Source of the DNA: a virus
DNA: 20,688 nucleotides
Virus record (IMG/VR): IMGVR_UViG_3300046533_001021
Coordinates: 1 to 20,688 of that record
Reading direction: 5' to 3' (one strand)
Part shown: positions 1-6,021 of the stretch, piece by piece
Layout of the letters: every line of letters begins with the position of its first letter
How positions within the stretch are numbered: the first letter of the stretch is position 1
Translations under genes and position numbers: made by a program
Notes under the pieces: generated by a model
Told to the model about the DNA's origin: nothing
What the model saw: the letters and a program-made list of their open reading frames with translations, nothing else
The model's database searches: none

Positions 1-989
1 CAGCGTATCAAAGATTGAAGCTTGTATTGGTATAAGTCGTATTCACTCTCATAGCAAGGAGTGAAACCGACGAAAGGATAGCTTGTCAGGTTATATGGGT
101 TATCATCTTCATGCACGACCTCGTTATTGATCATGCAATAGAATTTCATTACCTTCTTTTGTCTCTTGTAAGAAACAACACCAGGGATGCGCATGATTTC
201 AGCCATGATCTTGGCATTGTCGCTTGAGACTTCGATTTCTTTAAGAGTAAGAGGGTTAATAACAACGTCAACTTCCTTGTATTGCTGCTCCCAGTATTCT
301 GTATAGCAGAGTAAATCTTGAGACTGATAGATGCGCTGCTGAGGCAAGAAGGTAAACAATTCATCTCGCATGTTGCCTTGCATCTGATCAAGTATGGCTT
401 TTTTCCTTGGAAATTTGGATATAGCCTCTTGTTTGGACATATAAGCCCGACGAATTAGAAAATCACAATCAGTTAACCCAACTAAATCAGTGCAGAACGG
501 GTCAATGATTATTGAATTCCAAGGGTAATATCTATATTTTACGTCCCCATTCAATGGATCAAAGCGATAGTCCATTTCAAGGCCAAGATACCCAATGCCA
601 GATACGAGACCGCCCTTAAACATGTCCGAAGCTGCATAATGACCACGACCCGTTCTCATTGTGTGATAGAGGCATTTTGTGAAAATATCTGCTGTTTCTG
701 CTGACGAATCTTCTATCGGTTGTGCTATAATAGACGTGCGATTCTTCCGCTCATAGCCTTGAACCATGTTCACGCAAGCACGGGTCAAGTTAAAACAATA
801 ATCTGGCCTCTGCTCTTGCTGCAAATACCTGCGCTCTTCCGGAGTCCATTGGTTATTGAGATAAAAGCTTTGGTCGCGATAAGCTTCAACCCAAAAAGCT
901 TGCCAATTTACAAAGGCACGGTTATAGGCTGTACGTATTTTTTCGACAGGTGTAACGGGAGTAGGGGTAAATAAATCGCGTGAATCCAT
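1..989 (-). CDS. P22-type phage portal protein, N-terminal part (truncated by window edge)
   Basis: An open minus-strand frame runs from the ATG at 989 past base 1, giving 329 residues with no stop. The portal is the dodecameric ring at one capsid vertex through which DNA is packaged and ejected. Features match the P22-like portal family: an N-terminal helical part rich in Tyr and Trp, then NLTRACVNMVQGYERKNRTS, a run like AETADIFTKCLYHTMRTGRG, and GYLGLEMDYRFDPLNGDVKY followed by YPWNSIIIDP. The last part in view (KFYCMINNEVVHEDDNPYN, then YPFVGFTPCYES) fits the wing region. An in-frame ATG at 1016 would add nine residues; neither start has a clear Shine-Dalgarno. The portal normally sits right after TerL, yet here a 4-kb block of opposite-strand genes separates them. 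The family call is from remembered motif patterns, not a search. Confidence 0.85.
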   Translation of the reverse strand, partial: MDSRDLFTPTPVTPVEKIRTAYNRAFVNWQAFWVEAYRDQSFYLNNQWTPEERRYLQQEQRPDYCFNLTRACVNMVQGYERKNRTSIIAQPIEDSSAETADIFTKCLYHTMRTGRGHYAASDMFKGGLVSGIGYLGLEMDYRFDPLNGDVKYRYYPWNSIIIDPFCTDLVGLTDCDFLIRRAYMSKQEAISKFPRKKAILDQMQGNMRDELFTFLPQQRIYQSQDLLCYTEYWEQQYKEVDVVINPLTLKEIEVSSDNAKIMAEIMRIPGVVSYKRQKKVMKFYCMINNEVVHEDDNPYNLTSYPFVGFTPCYESEYDLYQYKLQSLIR

Positions 990-1113
990 GTGCCGAGTAA
1001 AAAATTTAATTACCATTACGGTAAGGCTATATAATTTTGTTGTCAAATAGGCAAAAATTAATTTTTATTTAATGGGTAGGTTTGTTATGGTCGCCGTTTT
1101 AAAGAGGTGCGCT

Positions 1114-1323
1114 ATGAATTGGATATCAATTGAAGACTTGTTTCCGCCAGAGGGCGAAATAGTGCTATGTTGCGATAAGCATAATGAGTTTGTAACGATT
1201 GGCCGCATGAATATGGATGAAGATGGGCAACAAGGATGTTTTGAGCTTATGTGGATAGAAGAGGTTCAACTTGATGCTCAGATTACCCACTGGATGCCAA
1301 GGCCTAAGCCTGCAAGAGGATAG
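1114..1323 (+). CDS. DUF551-type small protein, copy A
   Basis: This 69-residue protein opens with MNWISIEDLFPPEGEIVLCC and ends THWMPRPKP. The pattern WIS-x-D-x-x-P-x-x-G at the start and HW-M-x-x-P-x-P at the end is the signature of DUF551, a family of small phage-encoded proteins of unknown function. The ATG at 1114 was preferred over upstream codons because AGAGGTG lies just before it and because the copy at 1673 starts with the same MNWIS. It is first in a tightly packed plus-strand operon: its TAG touches the ATG of the next gene. A possible promoter (TTGTCA at 1040-1045 with an AT-rich stretch around 1064-1069) lies upstream, weakly supported. Confidence 0.75.
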   Translation: MNWISIEDLFPPEGEIVLCCDKHNEFVTIGRMNMDEDGQQGCFELMWIEEVQLDAQITHWMPRPKPARG

Positions 1324-1491
1324 ATGATTAACGATATTATGCCGCCTTGGATTTTTCCAACAGTTCCAGTCGTTAAAGTATTCGATAAAAACAAAAATGG
1401 TTACATCGAAGGGTACTATTGCTTTGAGACACAAGCATGGAAAAACACGAAGGGAATCAAGGTTATGACAACAGGATGGAAATACAAATGA
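1324..1491 (+). CDS. 55-residue hypothetical protein
   Basis: A short frame starts at an ATG directly after the previous stop, with AGAGGATAG as ribosome binding site. It encodes 55 residues beginning MINDIMPPWIFPTVPVVKVF and ending TTGWKYK, rich in aromatic residues. Its TGA overlaps the next ATG as ATGA, so translation is probably coupled on both sides. No family is recognised. The clean spacing, good ribosome binding site and overlaps support a real gene despite the short length. Confidence 0.6.
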   Translation: MINDIMPPWIFPTVPVVKVFDKNKNGYIEGYYCFETQAWKNTKGIKVMTTGWKYK

Positions 1492-1673
1492 AAGACAAGA
1501 TTAACGAAGTCTTAGAGGTATTGGATGAAATCGCGTCGATACTACATGAAATGAATGTTGATGAAACTCCTATCCTGAAAGAAATCTGGAAAGCAGAAAA
1601 GATCCTTGACGATATGAAAGGAGAATTTGTTTCTCATTCATTGCCAGATGCGCCTAAAGAGGAAGTGAAATAA
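1488..1673 (+). CDS. 61-residue acidic helical hypothetical protein
   Basis: The frame could start at 1437, but the ATG at 1488 is favoured: it forms an ATGA overlap with the previous stop and has AGGATGG upstream. The product starts MKDKINEVLEVLDEIASILH and is a charged, amphipathic helical protein, probably a short coiled coil, ending in a Pro/Glu-rich tail. Its TAA overlaps the next ATG as TAATG. No known family is recognised. It sits between the two DUF551 genes, a typical place for small early phage proteins. Confidence 0.6.
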   Translation: MKDKINEVLEVLDEIASILHEMNVDETPILKEIWKAEKILDDMKGEFVSHSLPDAPKEEVK

Positions 1674-1888
1674 TGAACTGGATTAGCGTTAAGGATAGAT
1701 TACCTGATTTTGGAAAAGAATATATTTTCTTCACAGGCAAGCAAGAAGTAACTGTCGGATCAGTTTTTGCACATGAAGAGGCTGGGGGTTACGCATGGAT
1801 TAGTGACTCGCTTTCAGAAAAAATAGAAATAGCTCGCTACTGGATGGAATTACCGAAACCTCCAGAAGATAAAGAGGGGACGGGATGA
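1673..1888 (+). CDS. DUF551-type small protein, copy B
   Basis: This 71-residue protein begins MNWISVKDRLPDFGKEYIFF and ends with ARYWMELPKPPED. This is a closer match to the DUF551 consensus (WISVKDRLP at the start, a W-x-x-LP-x-PP end) than copy A. The function of DUF551 is unknown; members are common in tailed phages and prophages. The start is fixed by the TAATG overlap with the previous gene, and the end overlaps the methyltransferase start by four bases. It is probably a diverged tandem paralogue of the gene at 1114. Confidence 0.8.
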   Translation: MNWISVKDRLPDFGKEYIFFTGKQEVTVGSVFAHEEAGGYAWISDSLSEKIEIARYWMELPKPPEDKEGTG

Positions 1889-2631
1889 ATGGCTTGGATT
1901 TGTTCAGTGGAATCGGAGGGATGTCACTTGCATTGCAACCCTGGGTTAACCCAGTCGCTTACTGCGAAATCGACCGCTATTGTCAAGCGGTATTGTTGTC
2001 TCGAATGGCACACGGAGATTTACAACCCGCTCCAATTTGGGACGATGTGCAAACACTCGGAAAAGAATCAGGGACATTTCCTAAATCTTTCGTTGATATC
2101 ATATATGGCGGCTTTCCATGCCAGGACATTAGTATTGCAGGTCATGGAAAAGGCTTGGAAGGAGAGCGAAGCGGCCTTATTTATGAAATATTCAGACTGG
2201 CCAGAGAACTTAATCCCTCCTTCATTTTCTTGGAAAATGTCCCGGCAATCACAACCAGAGGCGGTTTGGCATTGGTCAAAGAAATTACCTCGATGGGGTA
2301 TGATTGTCGATGGTGTATTATATCCGCTGCAAGCATTGGAGCGTCACATAAAAGAGAAAGATGGTTTCTCTTGGCCCACACCCCGAGCGAGCGATGCAAA
2401 AAGACAAGACAGCCCCTGCGATCGAAAGCGAAACAGTCCGAGCTTATCAACAAAATTGAATATAGTAAGTGGGACCAAGAACCAGAAAATAAATTTGAAC
2501 TGGCTCGAGTGGTTAATGGGTTACAAGACAGGACACACAGAATTAAAGCCCTGGGCAATGCAGTGGTTCCGGCTCAGGCCAAAGAAGCCTTCAAAATCCT
2601 GATGGGTTTAGATGACGAGGGGATGGGATGA
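1885..2631 (+). CDS. DNA (cytosine-5-)-methyltransferase
   Basis: The enzyme transfers a methyl group from S-adenosylmethionine to C5 of cytosine. It most likely protects phage DNA from host restriction, since no partner nuclease is adjacent. All key motifs are visible in 248 residues: motif I LDLFSGIGG (4-12), motif IV GGFPCQ with catalytic Cys79, motif VI ENV (117-119), motif VIII KRERW (156-160) and motif X ALGNAVVP (222-229). The target-recognition region between motifs VIII and X is short, about 55 residues, as in compact phage enzymes, so specificity cannot be read. The start is set by the ATGA overlap with the DUF551 gene and a GAGGGGACGGG stretch upstream. A second frame in the same DNA stays open for 238 codons and also resembles a phage protein family. 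Confidence 0.93.
   Translation: MNGLDLFSGIGGMSLALQPWVNPVAYCEIDRYCQAVLLSRMAHGDLQPAPIWDDVQTLGKESGTFPKSFVDIIYGGFPCQDISIAGHGKGLEGERSGLIYEIFRLARELNPSFIFLENVPAITTRGGLALVKEITSMGYDCRWCIISAASIGASHKRERWFLLAHTPSERCKKTRQPLRSKAKQSELINKIEYSKWDQEPENKFELARVVNGLQDRTHRIKALGNAVVPAQAKEAFKILMGLDDEGMG
1889..2602 (+). CDS. Overlapping open frame inside the methyltransferase gene, WPTP/EWLMG-type
   Basis: In the second frame of the methyltransferase gene an ATG four bases downstream opens a 237-residue frame without a stop, across almost the whole gene. Its C-terminal 105 residues carry LPRWGMIVDGVLYPL (133-147), WPTPRASDA (162-170) and LNWLEWLMGYKTGHTELKP (203-221). These resemble a phage protein type with LPRSGM, WPTPxASD and LNPxWVEWLMG motifs that I recall from many phage genomes next to or inside dcm-like genes. 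The same DNA in the methyltransferase frame encodes motifs VIII and X, so both frames look constrained. Whether the frame is translated is unknown: it shares one ribosome binding site with the methyltransferase, and residues 1-100 resemble nothing. Treat it as a possible overlapping gene. Confidence 0.35.
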   Translation: MAWICSVESEGCHLHCNPGLTQSLTAKSTAIVKRYCCLEWHTEIYNPLQFGTMCKHSEKNQGHFLNLSLISYMAAFHARTLVLQVMEKAWKESEAALFMKYSDWPENLIPPSFSWKMSRQSQPEAVWHWSKKLPRWGMIVDGVLYPLQALERHIKEKDGFSWPTPRASDAKRQDSPCDRKRNSPSLSTKLNIVSGTKNQKINLNWLEWLMGYKTGHTELKPWAMQWFRLRPKKPSKS

Positions 2632-2671
2632 AAGTCTGATAAAGTAAAAAATTGATAGTAAGGTTGTTGCA

Positions 2672-2887
2672 ATGAGTGATTTTGAAGAAACAAATAAAAA
2701 AATATGCCGCGCCCTGTTAGAGAAACATGGAAAAATATCTTCTTCGCTTGTTCAGTTGAAATGCCGCGTGTCTTTTCATTATGCTAAAATCCTGATTGCA
2801 CAGATTCATCAAGAACGAGCAATCGAACGCTGGAAAGACAAAATTAGCTCTTGCGAAAAAGAAGGAGTTTTGATCGGGCAAAAATGA
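2672..2887 (+). CDS. FtsK-gamma-like winged-helix DNA-binding protein
   Basis: The 71-residue product contains KHGKISSSLVQLKCRVSFHY followed by AKILIAQIHQERAIE. This matches the FtsK gamma domain pattern, in which SxSxLQRxFxIGYNRAxxLxxxLE forms a winged helix. In FtsK that domain reads KOPS sequences and contacts XerD; stand-alone copies occur in phages and plasmids with unknown roles. Here the domain makes up the whole protein, with no motor or membrane part. AAGG sits seven bases before the ATG. It follows the methyltransferase after a 40-bp gap and may be a transcriptional regulator or a DNA-marking factor. The fold call is from pattern only. Confidence 0.5.
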   Translation: MSDFEETNKKICRALLEKHGKISSSLVQLKCRVSFHYAKILIAQIHQERAIERWKDKISSCEKEGVLIGQK

Positions 2888-3003
2888 AAAAATGCAACAG
2901 AAGATATATTATCAGACTGTGAAAAATATATCTATGTCCTTTCTTCAACTTCGCTTTTTGACTGTCATGGGAATAATTTAACAATAACATATTTTGGAAT
3001 TTT

Positions 3004-3402
3004 ATGGATCTAGAATTTATTGCACGTGCCAACGAAATGGCAAAACCTGTTTGGGATGAGTTTAGAGAAAATCGACGTCTTATAATCGCTAAATGGAATG
3101 ATGACAATCGTGTTAAATTACGAAAACTTATTAAAGAATATTCTCAGACTGAAAAAGGGAAATTAGCTTCTAAAAAAAGGTCAATAAATCGTCGACTTCG
3201 CTTTAAGAAAGCATCTGAGGGTTTGAGTAAACAAGAAAAAAGAGATATAGCGGAATTTTATAAAAATTGCCCTGAAGGTTACGAAGTAGATCATATTGTA
3301 CCAATCTATAAAGGTGGGATACATCACTTAATCAACCTTCAGTATTTGACCCCAGAAGAAAATAGAAAAAAACACATCACATGTGAAGAATGGATTGATT
3401 AA
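3004..3402 (+). CDS. HNH endonuclease
   Basis: The 132-residue protein has a basic helical N-terminal half (KLASKKRSINRRLRFKK region) and a C-terminal HNH motif. In the motif EVDHIVPIYKGG supplies Asp96-His97, HHLINLQYL supplies Asn111, and ENRKKH supplies His124. HNH enzymes cut DNA using one metal ion. Those in phage genomes are either homing nucleases or packaging partners. This one lies in the accessory block rather than beside TerS, so a free-standing homing-type nuclease is plausible. No clear ribosome binding site precedes the ATG at 3004, so a later start (the next Met is residue 12) is possible. A 116-bp gap with an AT-rich 8-bp stem (2903-2932) precedes it. Confidence 0.8.
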   Translation: MDLEFIARANEMAKPVWDEFRENRRLIIAKWNDDNRVKLRKLIKEYSQTEKGKLASKKRSINRRLRFKKASEGLSKQEKRDIAEFYKNCPEGYEVDHIVPIYKGGIHHLINLQYLTPEENRKKHITCEEWID

Positions 3403-3421
3403 AGAAATACCCTGAGGAAAT

Positions 3422-3643
3422 ATGCAAAAAATAATTCAGAAACTTGAATACGACTTATCGTTGGTTTATCGAAATATCGATGATACAGAGCATTCAATCG
3501 TTGTCGCTTTAGAGGATAACAAGATGAGAGAAGAACACTTGGTTAAATATCATCTGGAGGCTAGAGACTTAGAGAAAGCCCTTGATATGCTATCAGGAAA
3601 CACATTAACCCAACCCCAGGAACAAGATGCAAGACAAGAGTAA
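3422..3643 (+). CDS. 73-residue helical hypothetical protein
   Basis: The ATG at 3422 has TGAGGA six bases upstream. The product starts MQKIIQKLEYDLSLVYRNID and is charged and almost entirely helical, with a polar Gln-rich tail. It looks like a short coiled-coil protein. No family is recognised. It overlaps the next gene by 17 bp. Good ribosome binding site and overlap support expression. Confidence 0.6.
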   Translation: MQKIIQKLEYDLSLVYRNIDDTEHSIVVALEDNKMREEHLVKYHLEARDLEKALDMLSGNTLTQPQEQDARQE

Positions 3644-3863
3644 ACAATGTGACGAACTGTACACGAAGTTAAAAGAACACTTTATGGAATACGAAAATGA
3701 GATAACAATGGAAGTGCTTTGCTCGACCCTTGGTTTTTGTATTACCCAGTTTAGTAATCAGCAAGAGGCATTGGGCGGAGTACTTGGCAAGATCGTTTAC
3801 TATCTCAGCTCGTACCAAAGAGACCAAGAACTAGAACGTCTTACAGAAAAACCAGAAGTCTAA
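3627..3863 (+). CDS. 78-residue hypothetical protein upstream of parA
   Basis: The ATG at 3627 is preceded by AGGAACAAG and lies inside the end of the previous gene. The product begins MQDKSKQCDELYTKLKEHFM and has a hydrophobic middle (VLCSTLGFCITQF, then LGGVLGKIVYYLSSY). It could be an amphipathic helical bundle rather than a true membrane protein. No family is recognised. The gene ends just before the palindromic region upstream of parA. Confidence 0.6.
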   Translation: MQDKSKQCDELYTKLKEHFMEYENEITMEVLCSTLGFCITQFSNQQEALGGVLGKIVYYLSSYQRDQELERLTEKPEV

Positions 3864-3880
3864 TATTTGTATCTCTAGTG

Positions 3881-3911
3881 ATATCGGTATGGATACCGAT
3901 ATATCTATCGG
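3881..3911. promoter_or_regulatory. Candidate parS/operator upstream of parA
   Basis: ATATCGGTAT at 3881-3890 and ATACCGATAT at 3893-3902 form a perfect 10-bp inverted repeat with a 2-bp centre. It overlaps CGATATATCTATCGG at 3897-3911. A 14/15 match to that second element occurs in reverse orientation just after parA (4604-4618). Such sites around ParA/RHH cassettes usually serve as centromere and autoregulatory operator bound by the small partner protein. The assignment to partition is inference. Confidence 0.5.
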
Positions 3912-3974
3912 CATGACCATCACTATGGCTATTTATATTTGTCCTTATTTATACTCCGTAAAAACGGAGGATAT

Positions 3975-4610
3975 ATGATAACGGTAGTAGGTGGAACTAA
4001 AGGTGGAACGGGCAAAAGCACCACAGCAATAAACTTAGTTGTTTTGCTATCCCAAGCGGGTAAGCGCGTCTTGTTAGTTGATGCGGACGAACAAACAACC
4101 TCATCGATTATAGTTAATCAGCGCATAGCCAATGGCACGCCTTATCAGTGGGTTACTCTTCGTCTGACAGGCAAGGACATGCATAAGCGTTTACTTGAGC
4201 TTGAGCCTAAGTATGACCACATCATTATTGATGTTGGCGGGCGAGATACGAATAGCCAGCGTTCTTGTCTTTGCGTTGCTGATAAGTATGTGATTCCCTT
4301 TAGGCCAAGATCTCTAGACTTGTGGAGTGTTGAGGATATCAATAAAATGCTTGATGATGTTTTGAAAGCCAACCCAGATTTAACAATCTATGCTTTCATA
4401 AATCAAGCGGACACAAGCGGAAAAGAAAACGAAAATGCCTTGGAATTCTTAAAACAATCTGATCGTTTCATTTGCCTGGAATCAATGGTCGCTAATAGAA
4501 AAAGCTTTGGTTACTCACTTGACGATGGGTTAGGGATAAACGAAATGAAAAAGAAAGACAAAAAAGCCGTGCAAGAAATGACGGACTTATATAAATGTAT
4601 CTACCGATAG
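3975..4610 (+). CDS. parA: ParA-family partition ATPase
   Basis: ParA ATPases bind DNA non-specifically in their ATP form and move plasmid DNA bound by a partner to opposite cell halves. The 211-residue protein starts MITVVGGTKGGTGKSTTAIN, giving the deviant Walker A KGGTGKST (9-16) with both signature lysines. The switch-type VLLVDADEQ follows, then HIIIDVGGRDT, a Walker B region typical of the subgroup found on plasmids, integrative elements and phage-plasmids. The ATG at 3975 has CGGAGG six bases upstream; a longer frame from a TTG at 3939 lacks such support. There is no N-terminal DNA-binding extension, so this is a small ParA (type Ib-like), which normally pairs with a ribbon-helix-helix protein; one is encoded next. 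Inverted motif copies flank the gene. Confidence 0.88.
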   Translation: MITVVGGTKGGTGKSTTAINLVVLLSQAGKRVLLVDADEQTTSSIIVNQRIANGTPYQWVTLRLTGKDMHKRLLELEPKYDHIIIDVGGRDTNSQRSCLCVADKYVIPFRPRSLDLWSVEDINKMLDDVLKANPDLTIYAFINQADTSGKENENALEFLKQSDRFICLESMVANRKSFGYSLDDGLGINEMKKKDKKAVQEMTDLYKCIYR

Positions 4611-4623
4611 AGATATCGATATC
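4604..4623. promoter_or_regulatory. Candidate second parS/operator after parA
   Basis: CCGATAGAGATATCG at 4604-4618 is the reverse complement, with one change, of the motif at 3897-3911. It overlaps the perfect palindrome GATATCGATATC at 4612-4623. The site covers the parA stop and lies 17 bp before the start of the ribbon-helix-helix gene, a good position for autoregulation or for a centromere half. Function is inferred. Confidence 0.45.
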
Positions 4624-4639
4624 AATATAGGAAATGGAA

Positions 4640-4936
4640 ATGGTCAAAGCGATTCAAAAAGTAATTGATCCTAAGTGGATAGAACACGCAGTTAATGGCG
4701 GTGCAGATATTAAGTCTGATAGGCAAGAGCAACTTGAAAAAGAACTGCTCGAAGCGAAGAAAGAATTATTAAAGTTGAAGACCAGGAAGTCTAAGTTTGT
4801 TCATTTGCGTCTACCTAGTGAGCTGCTTGCTGAAATAGATAGGCAGGTCAACGAGGATCAATATGAATCACGCAATCAATGGATGATCGACGGATTAGAA
4901 TCGCTGTGTACTTCTAAGAAATCACGGAAAAAATAA
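4640..4936 (+). CDS. Ribbon-helix-helix partition partner of ParA
   Basis: The protein of about 98 residues has a lysine/glutamate-rich helical N-terminus, then KFVHLRLPSELLAEIDRQV and a second helix around SRNQWMIDGLESL. This is a ribbon-helix-helix fold: a beta strand with alternating residues, PSELLAEIDR helix, and S/R-N-x-W-x-x-x-GL helix. Small RHH proteins such as ParG-like factors bind the centromere, activate the ParA ATPase and repress the operon. An ATG at 4634 is also possible; 4640 has better spacing from AGGA. The gene lies 29 bp after parA and next to the GATATCGATATC palindrome. The family is clear; the partition role comes from context. Confidence 0.75.
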   Translation: MVKAIQKVIDPKWIEHAVNGGADIKSDRQEQLEKELLEAKKELLKLKTRKSKFVHLRLPSELLAEIDRQVNEDQYESRNQWMIDGLESLCTSKKSRKK

Positions 4937-5235
4937 TGATATTGACGGGTTTAGCTATAGCAACAATTGGGTTTTTCAATGTTTTGGTATTGTATAAAGC
5001 AGGTAAAAACCTAGAGAAAGAACTTTATTCAATGCACGCTGCTATTTTAGAAACGAAAGCAGCTTACAGAAACATAAGATGCTCGATAGAATACATTGAA
5101 AGACATCAGCAAATGATCTACTCCTCTATTTCTAAATTCTCCGACCGTGAGTGCGGAAATAAGAATCCGCCTGCGACTGAGTTACCGACTGAGACTCATC
5201 CGTGCAAAGAGAAAGACCTAAACAGAGATATCTAA
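4936..5235 (+). CDS. 99-residue single-pass membrane protein
   Basis: The ATG overlaps the previous stop as TAATG. Residues 1-20 (MILTGLAIATIGFFNVLVLY) form one hydrophobic membrane segment. A charged helical stretch follows to about residue 67, then a Pro/Thr/Glu/Cys-rich tail. No family is recognised. Its last 104 bp overlap, on the opposite strand, the end of the terminase nuclease gene, so the two operons run into each other. Confidence 0.55.
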   Translation: MILTGLAIATIGFFNVLVLYKAGKNLEKELYSMHAAILETKAAYRNIRCSIEYIERHQQMIYSSISKFSDRECGNKNPPATELPTETHPCKEKDLNRDI

Positions 5236-5932
5236 ATGCGTCACAACAATGGCTATGCTCATCATGAGAAGGCCTACCGGACCACATTCCCAGGGATGAA
5301 TCCCATTTCTGGGTATAGTTTTCTAGATGATGGACAAGCTTTAAAACATTGTCATTGTTGTGAAAGAAAAACTTAGAAAAATTATTTCTAACGCAATCGA
5401 TGCCATCAGCTAAGGAAACGTCTGGCACTAAAACAAACTGGACTCCGAGTTTTGCTGCGGTGTCTATACGTGATACACCTGTGCTATATTCATGGACTTT
5501 CAAGTCATGTGGGCCTAAATGCGTGCCTAAATGATAATCCTTCTTGTGCACCATCTTGCAATAATCAGCTAGTGAATGGCCTGAGCCTTCAATAAAATCT
5601 ATTATGTGAACTTCTTTGCCAACTATCTGAAAGAAGATAATGCAATTATGATCTGAGAAGCCTAAGTCCCAACTTGTATGAACTCTAAGCGTGGGTTCTT
5701 CAGGAATATGCAATATTCTTTTAGAGTTACGCGCTGCGCTAACATGAGCGGCATAGTAAAGGCCATTCATGTTAACTTCAAAGGCTTCTTCTGGAAAGCT
5801 AGGATACTCTTTTTTCATGGCATCTTGAAGCACTTCATGCTTCTTGATGTACCATGACTTTTGAGCATCCGTTAGCTTAATGCCACGCTGAGCTAAGGAC
5901 TCGAAGTAAGCTTTGTAATAGTCTGTTGTCAT
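5132..5932 (-). CDS. Terminase large subunit, nuclease half (separate gene)
   Basis: This 266-residue protein corresponds to the C-terminal RNase H-like nuclease domain of TerL, which cuts concatemeric DNA at packaging start and end. After a helical linker (TTDYYKAYFESLAQRGIKLT) come YPSFPEEAF (43-51), SWDLGFSDHN with acidic Asp89, VHIIDFIEGSG with Asp112, and HCCDAFRYL with Asp231: the expected three-acid arrangement. No Walker motifs are present; they are in the gene at 7239-7940. An in-frame TAA sits directly before the ATG, so this is not one interrupted frame. The start overlaps a 30-residue peptide gene as ATGA. Together the halves total 499 residues, a normal P22-like TerL length. The last 25 residues or so extend past the conserved fold. 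Confidence 0.88.
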   Translation of the reverse strand: MTTDYYKAYFESLAQRGIKLTDAQKSWYIKKHEVLQDAMKKEYPSFPEEAFEVNMNGLYYAAHVSAARNSKRILHIPEEPTLRVHTSWDLGFSDHNCIIFFQIVGKEVHIIDFIEGSGHSLADYCKMVHKKDYHLGTHLGPHDLKVHEYSTGVSRIDTAAKLGVQFVLVPDVSLADGIDCVRNNFSKFFFHNNDNVLKLVHHLENYTQKWDSSLGMWSGRPSHDEHSHCCDAFRYLCLGLSLCTDESQSVTQSQADSYFRTHGRRI

Positions 5933-6021
5933 TTAAGAATCTTATAGCTCAGGTAAAACCAACTCAAACTAATCAGTGTAAATAGAAGCATCCCTGAAAA
6001 GATTAGATCATTGGTTACCAT
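5929..6021 (-). CDS. 30-residue membrane peptide
   Basis: A tiny frame starts MVTNDLIFSGMLLFTLISLS and ends YKILK, one hydrophobic helix with a basic C-terminal end. TGGAGAACAG precedes the ATG, one of the better ribosome binding sites in the window. The TGA overlaps the start of the terminase nuclease gene as ATGA, and the start overlaps the end of the gene upstream. It may serve as a leader that couples translation into the nuclease gene, a holin-like peptide, or both; this is inference. Confidence 0.5.
   Translation of the reverse strand: MVTNDLIFSGMLLFTLISLSWFYLSYKILK

Noticed and set aside
720-974. 84-codon plus-strand frame opposite the portal gene
   Set aside because: It is antisense to the portal, which is supported by family motifs along its length.
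1018-1024. TTACCGT-type heptamer near three minus-strand operon starts (1018-1024, 9626-9632, 13680-13686)
   Set aside because: A 7-bp word is expected two to three times on both strands of 20 kb by chance, and the orientation relative to the genes differs, so no shared regulator is claimed.
2181-2558. 125-codon minus-strand open frame inside the methyltransferase gene
   Set aside because: It lies wholly antisense to a clear gene, has no ribosome binding site and the product resembles no family.
2903-2932. GATATATT/AATATATC stem between the winged-helix and HNH genes as a terminator
   Set aside because: The stem is purely A/T plus one G-C pair with a 14-base loop and no U-tract follows, so termination is not supported.
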